Positions 1 through 11,123 are shown, counted from the stretch's first letter. The stretch is 64,000 bases of DNA from Blasia pusilla (GCA_050084515.1 CM114271.1:23684001-23748000), one strand, 5' to 3'. Notes: generated from the sequence alone by a model not told the origin. Numbers and translations: made by a program.

Positions 1-815
1 TGATCAAGCGATCGACCACCGCGACGACGACCGCGAGATCATCCCGAGGCGGATGGATTAGCGGAGAGAGTTGTGCAGACGGTGAAGAGGGGTTTACGCA
101 AGTATGGCTTGCAGAGAGGTCACCTAGGAGATTGGGACCTCCAGTTGCCATGGTTGGCGATGGAATACAAATTCAGCAGGCAGGCATCCTTATCGTCTTT
201 TTCACCGTACTTGCTACTTTATGGCCGAGAGCCAGATTTACCTGCGGCCATTCGTCGAGATGCTGGTGAGGTGCTGAACCTTGATGACCCAGATGTATGG
301 GTGCGAGCATGTTCTCAGAGGGCTGAGTTATTTCGGAGAGTGATTCCCATGGCGTTCGAGAACTTGGCGATTGCACAACATCGGGATACGTTGAGGTATG
401 CGACTATTCGAGGTGGTGGTTATCGACCAACTATCCGGAGGTTTCATCAGGGAGATTATGTCTATTTGCAGCGACGGCACCGGCGGCGTTGGATGTGATC
501 GCAGGGCGCACTATCTTGAGAGTGCGTGACATTTTGCCATCGGGTGTTCTCTTGCTGGAGGGACGCGATGGTATGGTATGGAAGGACCATGTGCGTCATT
601 GTGCGCCATGTCACCTTCCTAACATTGATGGTACAGTAGATCCGAGCTTAGTAGTAGTTCTTGCAGGCTTGCGTTGTATGTTGTGTAGTTCTGCCCGTGA
701 TGCGGCCACGATGCTAGTCTGTGATGGGTGTTCGAGAGGATGGCATATGGCATGTTTGACGCCACCTCTCACTAGGGTTCCTCAAGAACGATGGATGTGT
801 CTTAGATGTAGATAG
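1..815 (+). pseudogene. Integrase C-terminal half plus PHD finger (copy A)
   Basis: The reading frame enters from the left with the integrase catalytic-Glu region (HPEADGLAERVVQTVKR, from about base 41). It continues through the LLYGREPDLPAAIRR segment and a GPY/F-like module (GDYVYLQRR). A small deletion near 475-490, compared with copy C, shifts the frame. The next frame (489-815) encodes the end of that module and a complete C4HC3 PHD finger: CMLC, then CDGC, then a WH-x2-C step and a final CLRC. The stop is at 813-815. In chromoviruses this C-terminal position is held by a chromodomain that binds histone marks and steers integration. A similar role for the PHD finger is inferred. The frameshift makes this copy non-coding as read. 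Confidence 0.85.
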
Positions 816-995
816 AGAAGTTAGTTCTACATTCCGACTTGTGTCTATGACATGGATGACAAGGAGGCGACTAACGATGGGGCCACATGAGCACCCGGCC
901 TTCTTGCTCTTAGCGTCCGAGAGATGTATGTCATGGTAGGTAGGGATAGATGGCTATCTGGAGTTAGAGGGACCTAACCACCAGCTAGGGGGGCG

Positions 996-1768
996 ATTGG
1001 AGATATTTTGGTTCTTCTTGTCTCGTTGTTTGGATGCCATGAGTTAGCATGGGATCATGCGTGTTTGTGAGTGTGTTCGGTGACAGCGATGTATGTTGTG
1101 TAGCGATGTGTATGCACACGACAGCTATCACGTCTTTAAGGATAGATCGGTGGGATCTAATAGAGCGCCTTCATGAGTAGTGGAGGACATGCCCAATAGG
1201 TCGAGGGTGACCTGCTGAGGCCCTTGGAAACCTGAGATAGCAGGTTTCCCCTTCGTTTCGGCTCATTTGGAGCTATATTGAGGAACTTACTATTTTAGGT
1301 AAGTACCATTTTTAGTATATGATCGACTTAATATTTTTGGTAAGTGACCCTTGACCTCCTACATCAGGTCAAGAGCCAAGGAGGTGACTTGGGAGAATAG
1401 GTTACTATGGAGAGAGCTTGGGAGAGGAGAGGGGTATAACTCAAGGAGAGAGAGCTTGAGAGCTCATTCTCTCTTTGTTGAACCTCTTGGCATGAGGGGG
1501 CGGAGCTATGGTACCTTGCCTTGTGAGTGTAATCCAAGCCTCTCATTAGGAGAGTGGGTTTGGTTTGACATGAGAGAGAGTGCACACCTTTGAGAACTAT
1601 GGTGTGAGATGGTGGAGAGAGAGATTGGATCTTACTTTAGATTGGAGATATTTTGGTTCTTCTTGTCTCGTTGTTTGGATGCCATGAGTTAGCATGGGAT
1701 CATGCGTGTTTGTGTGTGTGTTCGGTGACAGCGATGTATGTTGTGTAGCGACGTGTATGCGCACGACA
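996..1768 (+). repeat. Split-repeat terminus B1-A2-B2 of copy A
   Basis: B1 is 996-1123, the linker GC is 1124-1125, A2 is 1126-1640 and B2 is 1641-1768. B1 and B2 both begin ATTGGAGATATTTTGG and end CACGACA. A2 begins TATCACGTC (TG changed to TA). Confidence 0.85.
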
Positions 1769-2864
1769 CGGGCCTCTAGCTCACCATGTGCACGCCCTAC
1801 ATGGGCCTAGCTACAGACCACAAAACCATTGTGGGCTCTAGGGAGGGGCTTGGATGCGGGCCATAGGTACCCGAGCAACATGTCAGTCCAATGGACGGAC
1901 TTGTCCGCTTCCGTGCAACCTTGCATGACATAGTTGGTAAGTACTTAGAGTTCTATCATGTCAATGGTGTAGGGAGTAAACATGATGATTGGCTAAAATT
2001 TTATCTTGATTGGTCGGATTAGGTTGGTTACAACTCATTTGCATTGGGATCAACATTTTTAACTAAAGCCCCCTCGTTTTCAATTTCAGGTCAATTGACC
2101 TAGTCAATGGTAATCCACTAACATGTGTGCATATATTATCGAGTGTCATTGTCTCCTTGGCTTAGTGTAGGGAAATATTTCAAAGGTTAATATGAAATAG
2201 ACTTCATATGTGAAACGTGGAGAAAATGCTTACGGATAGTTTTGAAAAGCATGAAAAAATATAATGCGGATTAGGTTATTAATTTCAGATATGTAATTTT
2301 TTTAAATATTAAGTGGAACTATAAATTATTTCTATGAGAATTATTTAATTTTAGAGTCTAATATGAGAGGAAGTAATAGAAATAGATAAGATAGATTTGA
2401 AAATTCCAATGAAAAACTATTTGAAATTTAAGATATTAATGTTAGAAATCATTCACATTAATTGCTTGATTAGTCAACATGACATTTTTAAGACTTGGAA
2501 ATTCAAAACCTTTGATATGCTTAAAAGATCAAATTTGAATCATAATTTTTTTTGTCTTCAAATCATTAGTATTTAGTGGATGGATGTGCCCATCATGAAA
2601 TACTTGCAAAAATTCTTGCAAAAATTCCATATTCTAATTTTTAAAGTCTAGTAAGTGTAATTATGTTTAGAGATCTTTGCCCCAATAGTAAATTGAGATA
2701 TAATTTGCAATACTCATCAATTTTTGGGATTCTTAGCTCATTTTACAATTATGTCCTTGTTATGCTGCTTGTGCACATATACACCATCGTCATTATCCAT
2801 CTAACTTACAAATTTGGAAAGAACACTTAACCATTGAAACTAGAGAGATACTAGTGATCATATA
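1769..2864. other. Intergenic, AT-rich, no gene seen
   Basis: Up to about 1980 the base composition is balanced, then it becomes strongly AT-rich. No open frame with recognisable protein similarity, RNA gene or repeat terminus was seen. The last five bases (ATATA, 2860-2864) are the left target duplication of the following solo LTR. Confidence 0.6.
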
Positions 2865-3868
2865 TGTCGTGCACCTACTCCCCTCAAACGTCAATCTTAG
2901 AGTTGCGGAAGCGTACATTTAGTAGGACATGCTCTCATCGCCAACCTGCACCCAAAAACACTCACATAGTCTGGTTCGGGTCAAGTGGCCTTCCAACCCA
3001 TCGAGTCTTTGTCTCGACATCTCATCAAGCTCAACCTTCCCTCATTCCTAGGCTCCCAGCACGGGAAAATCTTCCGAGACTTGGGACAAACTTTCTGGTT
3101 AGTCCACACACCTAAAACGGCGTTTGCTCACCTAATAGTCCCAACTGTCCAATGGACCTCGCTCGAGCCCCCAATCGAGACCCGAAAATATGAGTCACGA
3201 GTTGGAATCCAATGAGGACCTCCGAAATCCACTCTATTGGACTTGGTTCGGGTTTTGAATCCCAACACCAAAACGCCCGATCCATTCCGTGCCCTTGAGT
3301 CGTTCCGCGGCGCCCAAAGTGGGGTTCGAGTCCCAAGCATCTTTGGAGACCTTCCCCCTTACTAGTACTTATGGGGATTCCTTGCCTCCCCCTACCTTTG
3401 GGGAAGGGCACACGGACCCCTCTTTTTGGCCCTCAACCCGGCTCCCCGTACAATTGGTTTTGGTCCATATCTCAGCCTTTGTCTGAGCATTTGCAAAGAT
3501 ATGTAGTGCGTTGGAACCAGTTGCGCAAAAGAATTCTAACGCTACCTTACTTGTCCCAAACACATCTTAGGACTAAAATTTATGGTCAAAATTACAGGCA
3601 AAAACTCCAAACGCTAGCCGTGTCCCAAGTCCGATTCTCACCCCTTGGCCACGTCTCCTCCAAAACTCGACTTCTCTTAAGTCTGGGTTCGGCATTTGGT
3701 TTCGGTTTCCTTACTCACGACATAAACGCATGAAACACTTGAAACGCTCGCCTCGCTTGTGTCTCGCACTTGTGTTTCCCTAACTCCAAAGCGCAAACCA
3801 TCCTAGCGTGAGCCTGCTAGAGTTCGGATGTTCCGCTTAGCGCTCGTTTGGTTATGAGGATCGCGACA
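2865..3868 (+). repeat. Solo LTR, family R, copy 1
   Basis: A 1004-bp unit begins TGTCGTGCACC, ends GATCGCGACA and is flanked by a perfect 5-bp duplication ATATA (2860-2864 and 3869-3873). The same unit occurs in inverted orientation at 10121-11123. TG...CA ends, a 5-bp duplication and no internal coding region identify it as a solo LTR left by LTR-LTR recombination. Transcriptional orientation is not established. The short open frames inside it on both strands have no recognisable content. Confidence 0.8.
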
Positions 3869-3873
3869 ATATA

Positions 3874-4468
3874 CCAAAAGATCTACAACAATTTTACAAA
3901 GGAACTTTCACGTTAGCTCATTTTGAATCTCACAATAAAATTAAATTCATTCTCATGGTAACAATACTTAGGTTACACGCAAGGATAATACTTGGGCACC
4001 TCAATATTAGTAAACGAAGAACTGAGAAAATAAACTTCAAACCCTTCTCTCCCAAGGATATATCTATTTCATTCTTCCTAAGACCTCCTCATATGACTCG
4101 TGGACACAAATTACCAACCTAACCCTAGCTTATTGTTTTGGCCATATCCTATCTCTCTTAATAATGAAATTCAACTAAGGCTTCAGATCACACCTTGCTT
4201 AGAAGAGTAAATACTAAAGGGGATTCCTATGTTATGAATGGAGGCAATGGGGCTACTCAAACCTAATAGAGTGCTTGGGAGTGTGTGACTTCATAAATAT
4301 TCATAATATTTTCCATGTTTCAAAAATATTTTCTTGTTTCCCAGATGATACATATCATGGGCAGATTACACTCTACATCTCTAAGTCCCCCCTCGACACA
4401 CAAATTTCGATGCACAACCTCTTTGGATATATTGCTTGGATATCCTTCGCTCTACTACAAACAACTAG
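3874..4468. other. Intergenic, no gene seen
   Basis: AT-rich spacer between the solo LTR and copy O. I see no gene, RNA or repeat in it. TAGT at 4469-4472 is the left target duplication of copy O. Confidence 0.55.
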
Positions 4469-4472
4469 TAGT

Positions 4473-4953
4473 TGTCACATCTGAGTAGCTGATAGGCCGA
4501 GATCTATCGTGGATAGGGCGTAGGAGCCAACGGACTATCTTGAGTGTAACTTTGTCCCACGATGTCGGATGAGGTTGAGGATAGGTCCAATGTGTCAGGA
4601 ATGTTGTTTCTCCTAACTTTCATGTCGAGGTCTTTTACAACCGGGTGACTTGTTGACCAGGTCACCCGCCCCTGGTAACCTGGGCGCGCAGGTTACCAAG
4701 GGGAAGGTTATTTTTAGGGGAAGAGCCTTTTGGCTCTTCCCAACCCTATATAAGAGAGGAAGGTGGCTTTCCTAAGCCATCTTTCTCATGTTGGGCCGTT
4801 GGAGCACCTCCCTTGTATGTGTGTGAGATAGGACTAGGGTGCTAGCGTCTGGATTCCTTGATAGCACAGGGTGGACGAGGCTCAATATGTTGATGTAGAT
4901 TGAGGAGTGGAGTTTTAGGCCGGGTGTGCCGTTTTTACTACTCTTTATTTTTA
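4473..4953 (+). repeat. A1 repeat of copy O (5' terminus)
   Basis: A 481-bp repeat, matched by A2 at 28801-29281, which is also exactly 481 bp. It starts directly after the target duplication and ends directly before the primer site. It contains the TATA box and the predicted transcription start. It is not followed by a B repeat, unlike A2. Confidence 0.88.
4747..4754 (+). promoter_or_regulatory. TATA box of copy O
   Basis: TATATAAG within A1. The segment complementary to the primer site begins 32 nt after the first T, where a plant transcript would be expected to start. The same arrangement recurs in A2. Confidence 0.7.
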
Positions 4954-4965
4954 CATGAGAAAGAT
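4954..4965 (+). other. Self-priming primer-binding site of copy O
   Basis: CATGAGAAAGAT abuts the 3' end of A1. It is the exact reverse complement of ATCTTTCTCATG at 4779-4790, the predicted 5' end of the element's own RNA. No tRNA 3'-end complement was recognised here. This is the arrangement known from the fission yeast element Tf1. Confidence 0.7.
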
Positions 4966-6690
4966 ATCATGGGGCTGGTGGGAATTCGTTGTTTGCAGGT
5001 AGGCAAGCGAGTTGCCTTGGTCGGGAGCCCTTAGAGACGCGTGTGTGGCATTTGTTTATCATTTTTTGGTCAGAGGGTTTTTGCGGAAGCGCTGTCATTT
5101 TTTCACATATCTTGTTGGTGCTGATTGACGAAGGATAGTAGTAGAGCATTAGCAAAGGTTGGGCAAGAACGATCGGGTGTAACGCAGAATGACGCTGCGT
5201 TGAGAGCATGGCGCGGTCGAAAAACGGGAAGGGAAGTTTTTGTGAGACACCATAGCCGCCGTGAGGGCGGCCATGCTAGGTTGTAGCCGCACAAGCCTAG
5301 GTTAGGTCACAATGAATTAGGTCGGGGTAGATTTGTGAAGAGCCGCCGAGAAGAAAGTGTGAGTCGAAGGCCATAAGGGCCAAACAAGACCGCAAGGCAA
5401 AGGCAGGAGCCATGTGGAGTGATTATGACTCCGAGATGGTAGGATAGGTACACGAACCTCATATGTACGTGTACCCAATGGTACACATAAGGATGTGCGG
5501 CCGAGAGTAAGAGGCCTAGGAGGTACAGCCGTACGTGGTTGGGGGTTGTACTAAGTAGGTGGCCGCATCAAGCAGTAAGGAGTCGACGGAGGGGCCAGTA
5601 GGAAGGCTGCACCATAGGGACGCGGGCTCATAGGGAGCCGTGCAGGTGGCATGGCTAAGACCGGGGACGGGAGGAGGAGTGTAATGGCCGCATAGGGGGC
5701 CGCGGAGGTCCAAGACATGAGGAGTTCATGTCAGAGCCATTAAGGCTCCAAGGAGGAAGGAGTCAAGGAGGAGTACCAAGGGACTTGAGGGCAGGAACGA
5801 GAGTGCATAGGGCGCCATGCAGGTACGAGGGCCGAGTTGAGAGGGTCCGTGGATTGGGGTCTCATTGAAACCAAGGCCGGAGGTGTTGCTGGATCGGACG
5901 GAGTAAAGTGGTTACACGGTAGGGCCACGAGAACGTGGTTGCCAGGGCAGATGTGATCAGGCGCAGACGAGGTTGGGGAATGGGCAACGTGGTAGAGGTA
6001 GGGCGTACGTGGTAGGAGTGGAACCCGACCAGGGTGAGTCAGGTTACATGCTGCGTGTGGGAATGGACGGAGAGGTTTGCGCAACATGATGTTTTTGGGC
6101 GCGACAGGGCGTTGCGAGAGTTGACGATGGAGGGGCAGTGCGCATGATGCCGACAGGTTGTCCGCATCTGTTGACGGGAGGATCGACGTATTGGTCGAGG
6201 AGAGTGTTGTGTTGCGGAGGTTGTCATATCACGTGGAGGAGTGCATGTTGACGATGTAGCAGGTTGGAGGACGTGATCAGGTTACCCATTCGAGTCCCTT
6301 TTCCCGCACTTGTCGTGTGTGATTGAGAGTGCTAGGTATCGGGTAGTAGATGGTGCTAGGTGGGTGTAGTGATGGTGACGAGTGTAGATTCTGTTCATGT
6401 GTAGCATGTTGGTGGATATACGGCGGTTTCCGAGTAGGGGTCGCGTGTATGACCCGAGAGAGTGTCGCTAGGTTAGGTGAGTCAGTTGGGAGGCTCATGG
6501 TGAGCTCGAGTGTTGAGTGTGCGTGAGGCCGGGTATGTCATCACGGGATTGATGTTAGCATAGGTGAGCTAGTGAGGAGTGTGGGAGACTCTTGGTGAGT
6601 CTGAGTGCTTGAGCGGGTGAGACAGGGTTTATTATCACAGCGTTCTTCCAGGGTTCGGAAGAACGGGGTAGTGCGTGCAGTAGTAGTGGT
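4966..6690 (+). other. Leader (5' untranslated region) of copy O
   Basis: About 1.7 kb between primer site and gag with no plausible plus-strand coding frame. Minus-strand open frames here have no recognisable content. The leaders of copies B and C are of similar length (about 1.5 kb) but different sequence. Confidence 0.55.
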
Positions 6691-7846
6691 GTGATACGGA
6701 GTGGAGTGAGATACCGAGGGGTTACTAGTGAGGAGCTACCTCGACATCCATCCATGGCTGGATCGTCATCACTAGACACTGGGTCTGGTGACGAGATCGC
6801 AGACAGAGACAGTAGTACTTGGCAGGAGATGGACGACATGGGCCATCGGGGCATACGTCGTTTCTCGGGTGCAGTGGGCACCATCGACTTAGATGATTTT
6901 ATCCATGAGTTCGACACGTGGTGCGACTTCCAAGAGATATGGACCCCGACACGGTTCAACCCTTTCATGGCATGAGAGTCTGAGAGAGGCATTCGCACGC
7001 ATGAGGAGGCTGATTATTGCTACGTATGGAGTGACTGAGGCGTAGTTAGTCCAGTATTGGTATGGGGTTCTAGACCAAGAACTACGGAGGAGAGTCCGAG
7101 ATGCGGTGCTGATTCACACAACGAAGCCCACATTGAAGGTGGTCTTTGAGTTGTTTGAGCCTATTGAGCTCAACATGAGTGAGGAGCAGGTAGTGACCGC
7201 TGGATTTTCTTGAGAGTCGACGGGTCCACAAGCGACGGTGACCCCACATATGCTTCAACGAGCACGAGAACCACGGGAGTGGGCCAGTGTGCCCAAAGAG
7301 CAGGGCGGGTACCGTGAGCCTATGAGGCAATGACCCATACCTACATATGTTGCCCAGTAGGGACAGATGTGGTCTTGTTGGACGTGTGGAGGAGCCCATA
7401 GGCAGAGAGACTGCCCATAGCATGGGAGAGGACCGCCAACGCCTCCGATTGCCCAGGAGCCACAGAGGATGGCCCCACCACAGCACCAATGTGACTATTG
7501 CCACAGATATGGTCACACTAGGGATAGATGTTTTGATCTTCGCCGAGGGGCACGTCCAGAGGTAGGCCGAGGGCTTGGGGGCGGTCGTCCTGGAGGAGGT
7601 CGGGGAGTTCTTCTTGGACCTGGTGGTAGAGGACCACCACCAGCCAGAGGAGATGGAGCAGGAGCACCAGAGCCGGCACTTCTCTCACGCATCGATCAGT
7701 TGGAGCAGAGGATTGCTGCCATGACGATGGTGCAGCTTAGGGAAGGCACGGGGCTGCGAGCAGCTAGTGTGACTCCAGCTTCTACCTCTTACCCTGACCC
7801 GGGTGAGGATTTCGCCAGTATGGGATTTATGTGTAGTGCAGCCTAG
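6691..7846 (+). pseudogene. Gag with two zinc knuckles (copy O)
   Basis: The first part (6691-6975) contains the Gag core segment GAVGTIDLDDFIHEFDTWCD, which aligns with GAVGTIELEDFMQEFDTWCD in copy B. An internal deletion of about 380 bp relative to copy C then joins the start of the core to its C-terminal part near 6974. Farther on lie two nucleocapsid zinc knuckles: CWTCGGAHRQRDC (7376-7414, C-x2-C-x3-H-x4-C, one residue shorter than canonical) and CDYCHRYGHTRDRC (about 7490-7531, canonical CCHC). A Gly/Arg-rich tail and a short coiled segment (RIDQLEQRIAAM) follow, ending at TAG 7844-7846. Gag would package the element RNA in cytoplasmic particles. The deletion and stops make this copy non-functional. 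Confidence 0.75.
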
Positions 7847-9180
7847 GTTGAGGCAACTGCAGTGGTGACTCGGGGTGCTGCGAGAGGCACCAAGCCATCG
7901 AGAGGTGGAGTTGAGATTGACCCACCAGAGGGGACCGATGGGCAGCACGCCAGGGTTCCACAGTCATTCACCTTGTCGGAGGCACTACACACACTATGGA
8001 TGGTGCCTCGACGACAAGCAGTGCCTACAGCTCAGGCACCTACGTTGACGTCACGAGGAGTTGGAGTGACAACTCCTATGCCAGCTTGAGTGGAGTCAGT
8101 GTCGACCATAGTGTTGGAGGTGGCCACCAGAGTGAGTCAGACTCCACTATTTTCCGCCATAGAGTTGGCGACGTTGGGAGTTGGACCAGTTGAGGTGTTC
8201 CGGTTGGCCGCCATGTTGTGTGAGCATGGAGAGATGATTGCTTCTTGTTCACAGGTAGTTGAGGAGGTGGTGGACTTGCCCTCAGAGCCGGTGCTCGGGA
8301 CGTTCCCCACAGAGTCATGGCATGCGGCGGCGGCAAAGTTGGTAGATATGCTAGCTCGACTGGCCATAGAGCGAGCAATGGTGACACCTAGAGTAGTGTT
8401 ACTGGATAACCGAGCTGGAGTATTTCGCTTGGTTAGTCCGACGGGGACAGTATACCACCCGCAACGCGTCCTACTTGATTTGGGAGCGCAACCCTTGATG
8501 TTAGGGAAGGCGGCGTGTTTAGCGTTGGGGTTACGAAAGGCCGACATTGAGCCTTGTCCCTTCCAGATTCAGACCTCGATTGGGGGCGTGTCACCCACGT
8601 AGTATATGACTTGACAGAAGATAGTTGTCAGAGTCCAGCCAGAGCATGAGACGGATAGTGTTATGGTGCGCACACGTGCGATTACGACACCAGTTGAGTC
8701 GTACGATGTGTTGGTGGGGAGTACAGTGTTATATCCCCGAGGATTCATCCTAGACTTATGGGAGGAGACCGTTGCTTATCGGTCAGGGTGGCCGTCAGGT
8801 GACGGCCAGATGAGTCAATTACCCGTGCAGTTTGCGGGACGAGGTGGTCGATCACGAGGCGAGTCTGTGACCACGTTTGCGGCTTTCACAGGTAGTGTTA
8901 GCTGGCCAAGAGAGTTGTTGGAGGGGAACGCACATGCGGAGGATGTCCCAATAGCGGATAGTCCCATGGAGAGACAGGCCATGGCAGGTGTCTCTTTCCA
9001 TGTTGGCGAGACCTCTTCACCATTGTGGGGTACGACTCAAGAGCTACAGAGGAGTGTCAACGACCTCGTGAGGCAGGTGTGGAGTCATGCTTTTATCCCG
9101 GAGCAGCGAGAGTCACGTGGCGATCAGGCTCTTGGAGTGGAGACGTTGACCCTATTGGATACCACACCCGTTATGTGGCA
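7847..9180 (+). pseudogene. Aspartic protease region (copy O)
   Basis: The same frame as the zinc knuckles continues with nonsense codons at about 8087 and 8600. The protease is recognised by LLDLGAQPLMLGKAACLALG (about 8470-8530): the catalytic D-x-G-A with Leu in place of the usual Thr/Ser, then the second hydrophobic strand. A SYDVLVGSTVLYPRGF segment (about 8698-8745) matches the later protease strand seen as DVLLGMDWL in other gypsy elements. Copy B keeps the same DLGA motif, so the Leu is a family trait. Its role would be processing the polyprotein. A stretch of about 400 bp without a recognised domain links it to the methyltransferase. Confidence 0.65.
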
Positions 9181-10120
9181 GTGCCCAAAGGAGGTTGTTA
9201 GGGTGTTAGATCTCTTTGGAGGGATTAGCACCGGATTGGCTGCAATATTGCAAGCGGGCATACGGGTGCATTAGTACCTTTATGTGGAGAGAGATGAGAC
9301 CGCGCGGCGAGTATCATTATGTCACGTGGGGAGATTGGTCCAGAGGTATCCTGAGTTGTTGCCGGTATCTACAGTACGGGGATATCAACACACACTACAT
9401 ACCGACATCTCTTTGGTGGGGGCGCAGGATCTGGATAGAGTTGGCGCCATTCATTTGGTGATTGCTGGATGGCCATGTCATGGTCATTCATCAGTTGGCC
9501 GAGGATTTGGATTGCAGGATCCGAGGTCAAGGATATTTTGGGAGATGCTGCGAGTAGTATGACACTTGCAAGAGAGTCAGACATGTTCTCCAACGTACAT
9601 CTTAGAGAACGTGCCGTTGTTGGGAGACACTCGTGCACGTGTGATGACGAGTGTGTATCACGTGAGGTCCTGGTTGGGACCTGCTGTGTTATTAGATGCG
9701 GCGAGAGTTGGATCACGTGCCCATCGTCCACGACTGTGGTGGACGAACCTGATACCATCAGAGGTACTGAGTCGAGCATACAATGGAGTCCAGAGAGCAC
9801 CAGATGTCACAGTGGATGCTATTTTGGGCTCAGGGCATCGATCTCATGTGGTGACACGTGATGATAGACCACCGTTGGCCATGGCCAATAGGGTGGGGGA
9901 GGTGAGGGCAACCTTACCTACGTTGGTGAGCTTCCCAGCATCCCATGCCTTTCGTCAGGGAGGGCCAGGCATGATTTGGGATGAGGTGACCGGAGCATTG
10001 GAGGAGCCTACAACAAATGAGCGTGAGCGCACCATGGGGTTCGCTACCAGTACTACGACGGTGCCAGGGATGACTGAGGCATCCCGGAGACAGGTGTTGG
10101 GGCAGGCGATAGACCTCAAC

Positions 10121-11123
10121 TGTCGCGACCCTCATGACCAAACAAGTGCCAAGCGGAACATCGGAACATTAGCGGGCTCACGCTAAGATGATTTGCGCGT
10201 TGGAGTTGTCTCAAAGAGGAGACAAGATACGAGACGCGAACGTGGAGTCGCGTTTCAGGTGTTATGGTCGCGACTGAGAAACCTGGACCAAACGCGGAAT
10301 GAGACTTGAAAGAAGTCGAGTCTAGGAAGTGGGTTGCCAAAAGGAAGATCCGGATTAGGAACGCCACTAGCGCTTGAGAGTTTCCAACTGTATTTATGGC
10401 CATAACTTTTAGCGCCAAGATGCGTTTGGAGCAAATAAGGGTGCGTTGGAAAGCTTATGGAGAGCCGGTCCAAATGCACGAAAGATCGCTGCAAACGCAT
10501 AAGCAGTGGCCGAGAAACGACCCAAAAACGACTGTAAGTGGAGTCGGGTTGAGGGCCACAATGAAGGGCCCGACCCTCTTTTCCCAAAGGGGAGGGGTTA
10601 TTGGAGAACCCCAGAAGTACTAGTAAGGGGGAAGGTCTCCGAGAGTGCTTGGAACCCAAACCCCACTTTGGGCGCCGCGGGGCGGCTCAAGGGCATGAAA
10701 CGGAACACGAGTTTGGGCGTTGGGTTGGAAAACCTGCACCAAGTCCATTGAGGCGATTTTAGACATCCCTCTTGGATTTCACGCCGCGACTCAATTACTT
10801 GGGTCTCGGTTCAGAACTCACACGAGGACCGTTGAACAGTTGGGATCGCTAGGCGTGCAAGTGCCGTTTCAGATCCCTGGACTAACGAGGAAGTCTGTTC
10901 CAAGTCTTGAAGGACTTGCCATGTTTTGGAAGCTAAGAACTAAGGAAGGTTGAGCTTGATGAGACGCCGAGTCGAGGACTCGGTGGGTTGGAACGCCGGT
11001 TGGCCCAGAGCCGACTAACGAGAGTGCGTGTTTGGGTGCAGATCGGCGATGAGTTCGTGACCTACTGAACGCACGCTTCCGCAACACTAAAGATTGACGT
11101 TCAACGAGAGTAGGGGCGCGACA
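10121..11123 (-). repeat. Solo LTR, family R, copy 2 (inverted relative to copy 1)
   Basis: A 1003-bp unit begins TGTCGCGACCC and ends GGGGCGCGACA. It is flanked by TCAAC (10116-10120) and TCGAC (11124-11128), a 5-bp duplication with one mismatch. Removing it and one duplication restores the conserved methyltransferase C-terminus DLNCLTW. It is homologous in inverted orientation to 2865-3868. Confidence 0.82.

Larger units (their letters stand above)
1..1768 (+). mobile_element. Gypsy-type DNMT/PHD retrotransposon, copy A (3' part)
   Basis: This is the right-hand end of an element whose 5' part lies outside the window. It holds the integrase C-terminal half and PHD finger (1-815), a 3' untranslated stretch, a polypurine tract (TAGGGGGGCG, about 986-995), then the terminal block B1 (996-1123), a GC linker, A2 (1126-1640) and B2 (1641-1768). 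The last bases are CACGACA, as in copies O, B and C. B1 and B2 are both 128 bp and nearly identical, but their sequence is unrelated to the B repeats of the other copies, so copy A is a separate subfamily. The target duplication cannot be checked because the left end is missing. Confidence 0.88.

Noticed and set aside
3112-3740. Open frames on both strands within the solo LTR at 2865-3868
   Set aside because: Short, overlapping on both strands and without recognisable domains; an LTR is not expected to encode protein.
4954-4990. A tRNA primer-binding site for the gypsy-type elements
   Set aside because: No sequence starting TGG and matching a tRNA 3' end was recognised immediately after A1 in O, B or C, while the self-complementary match is exact at the boundary.
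5516-6498. Several minus-strand open frames in the leader of copy O
   Set aside because: They show no motifs, lie antisense to the element and have biased composition; treated as chance frames.
9181-10120. A host DNMT gene captured by chance next to a transposon
   Set aside because: The domain sits in the same frame between protease and RT in three separate copies at the same position, so it belongs to the element.
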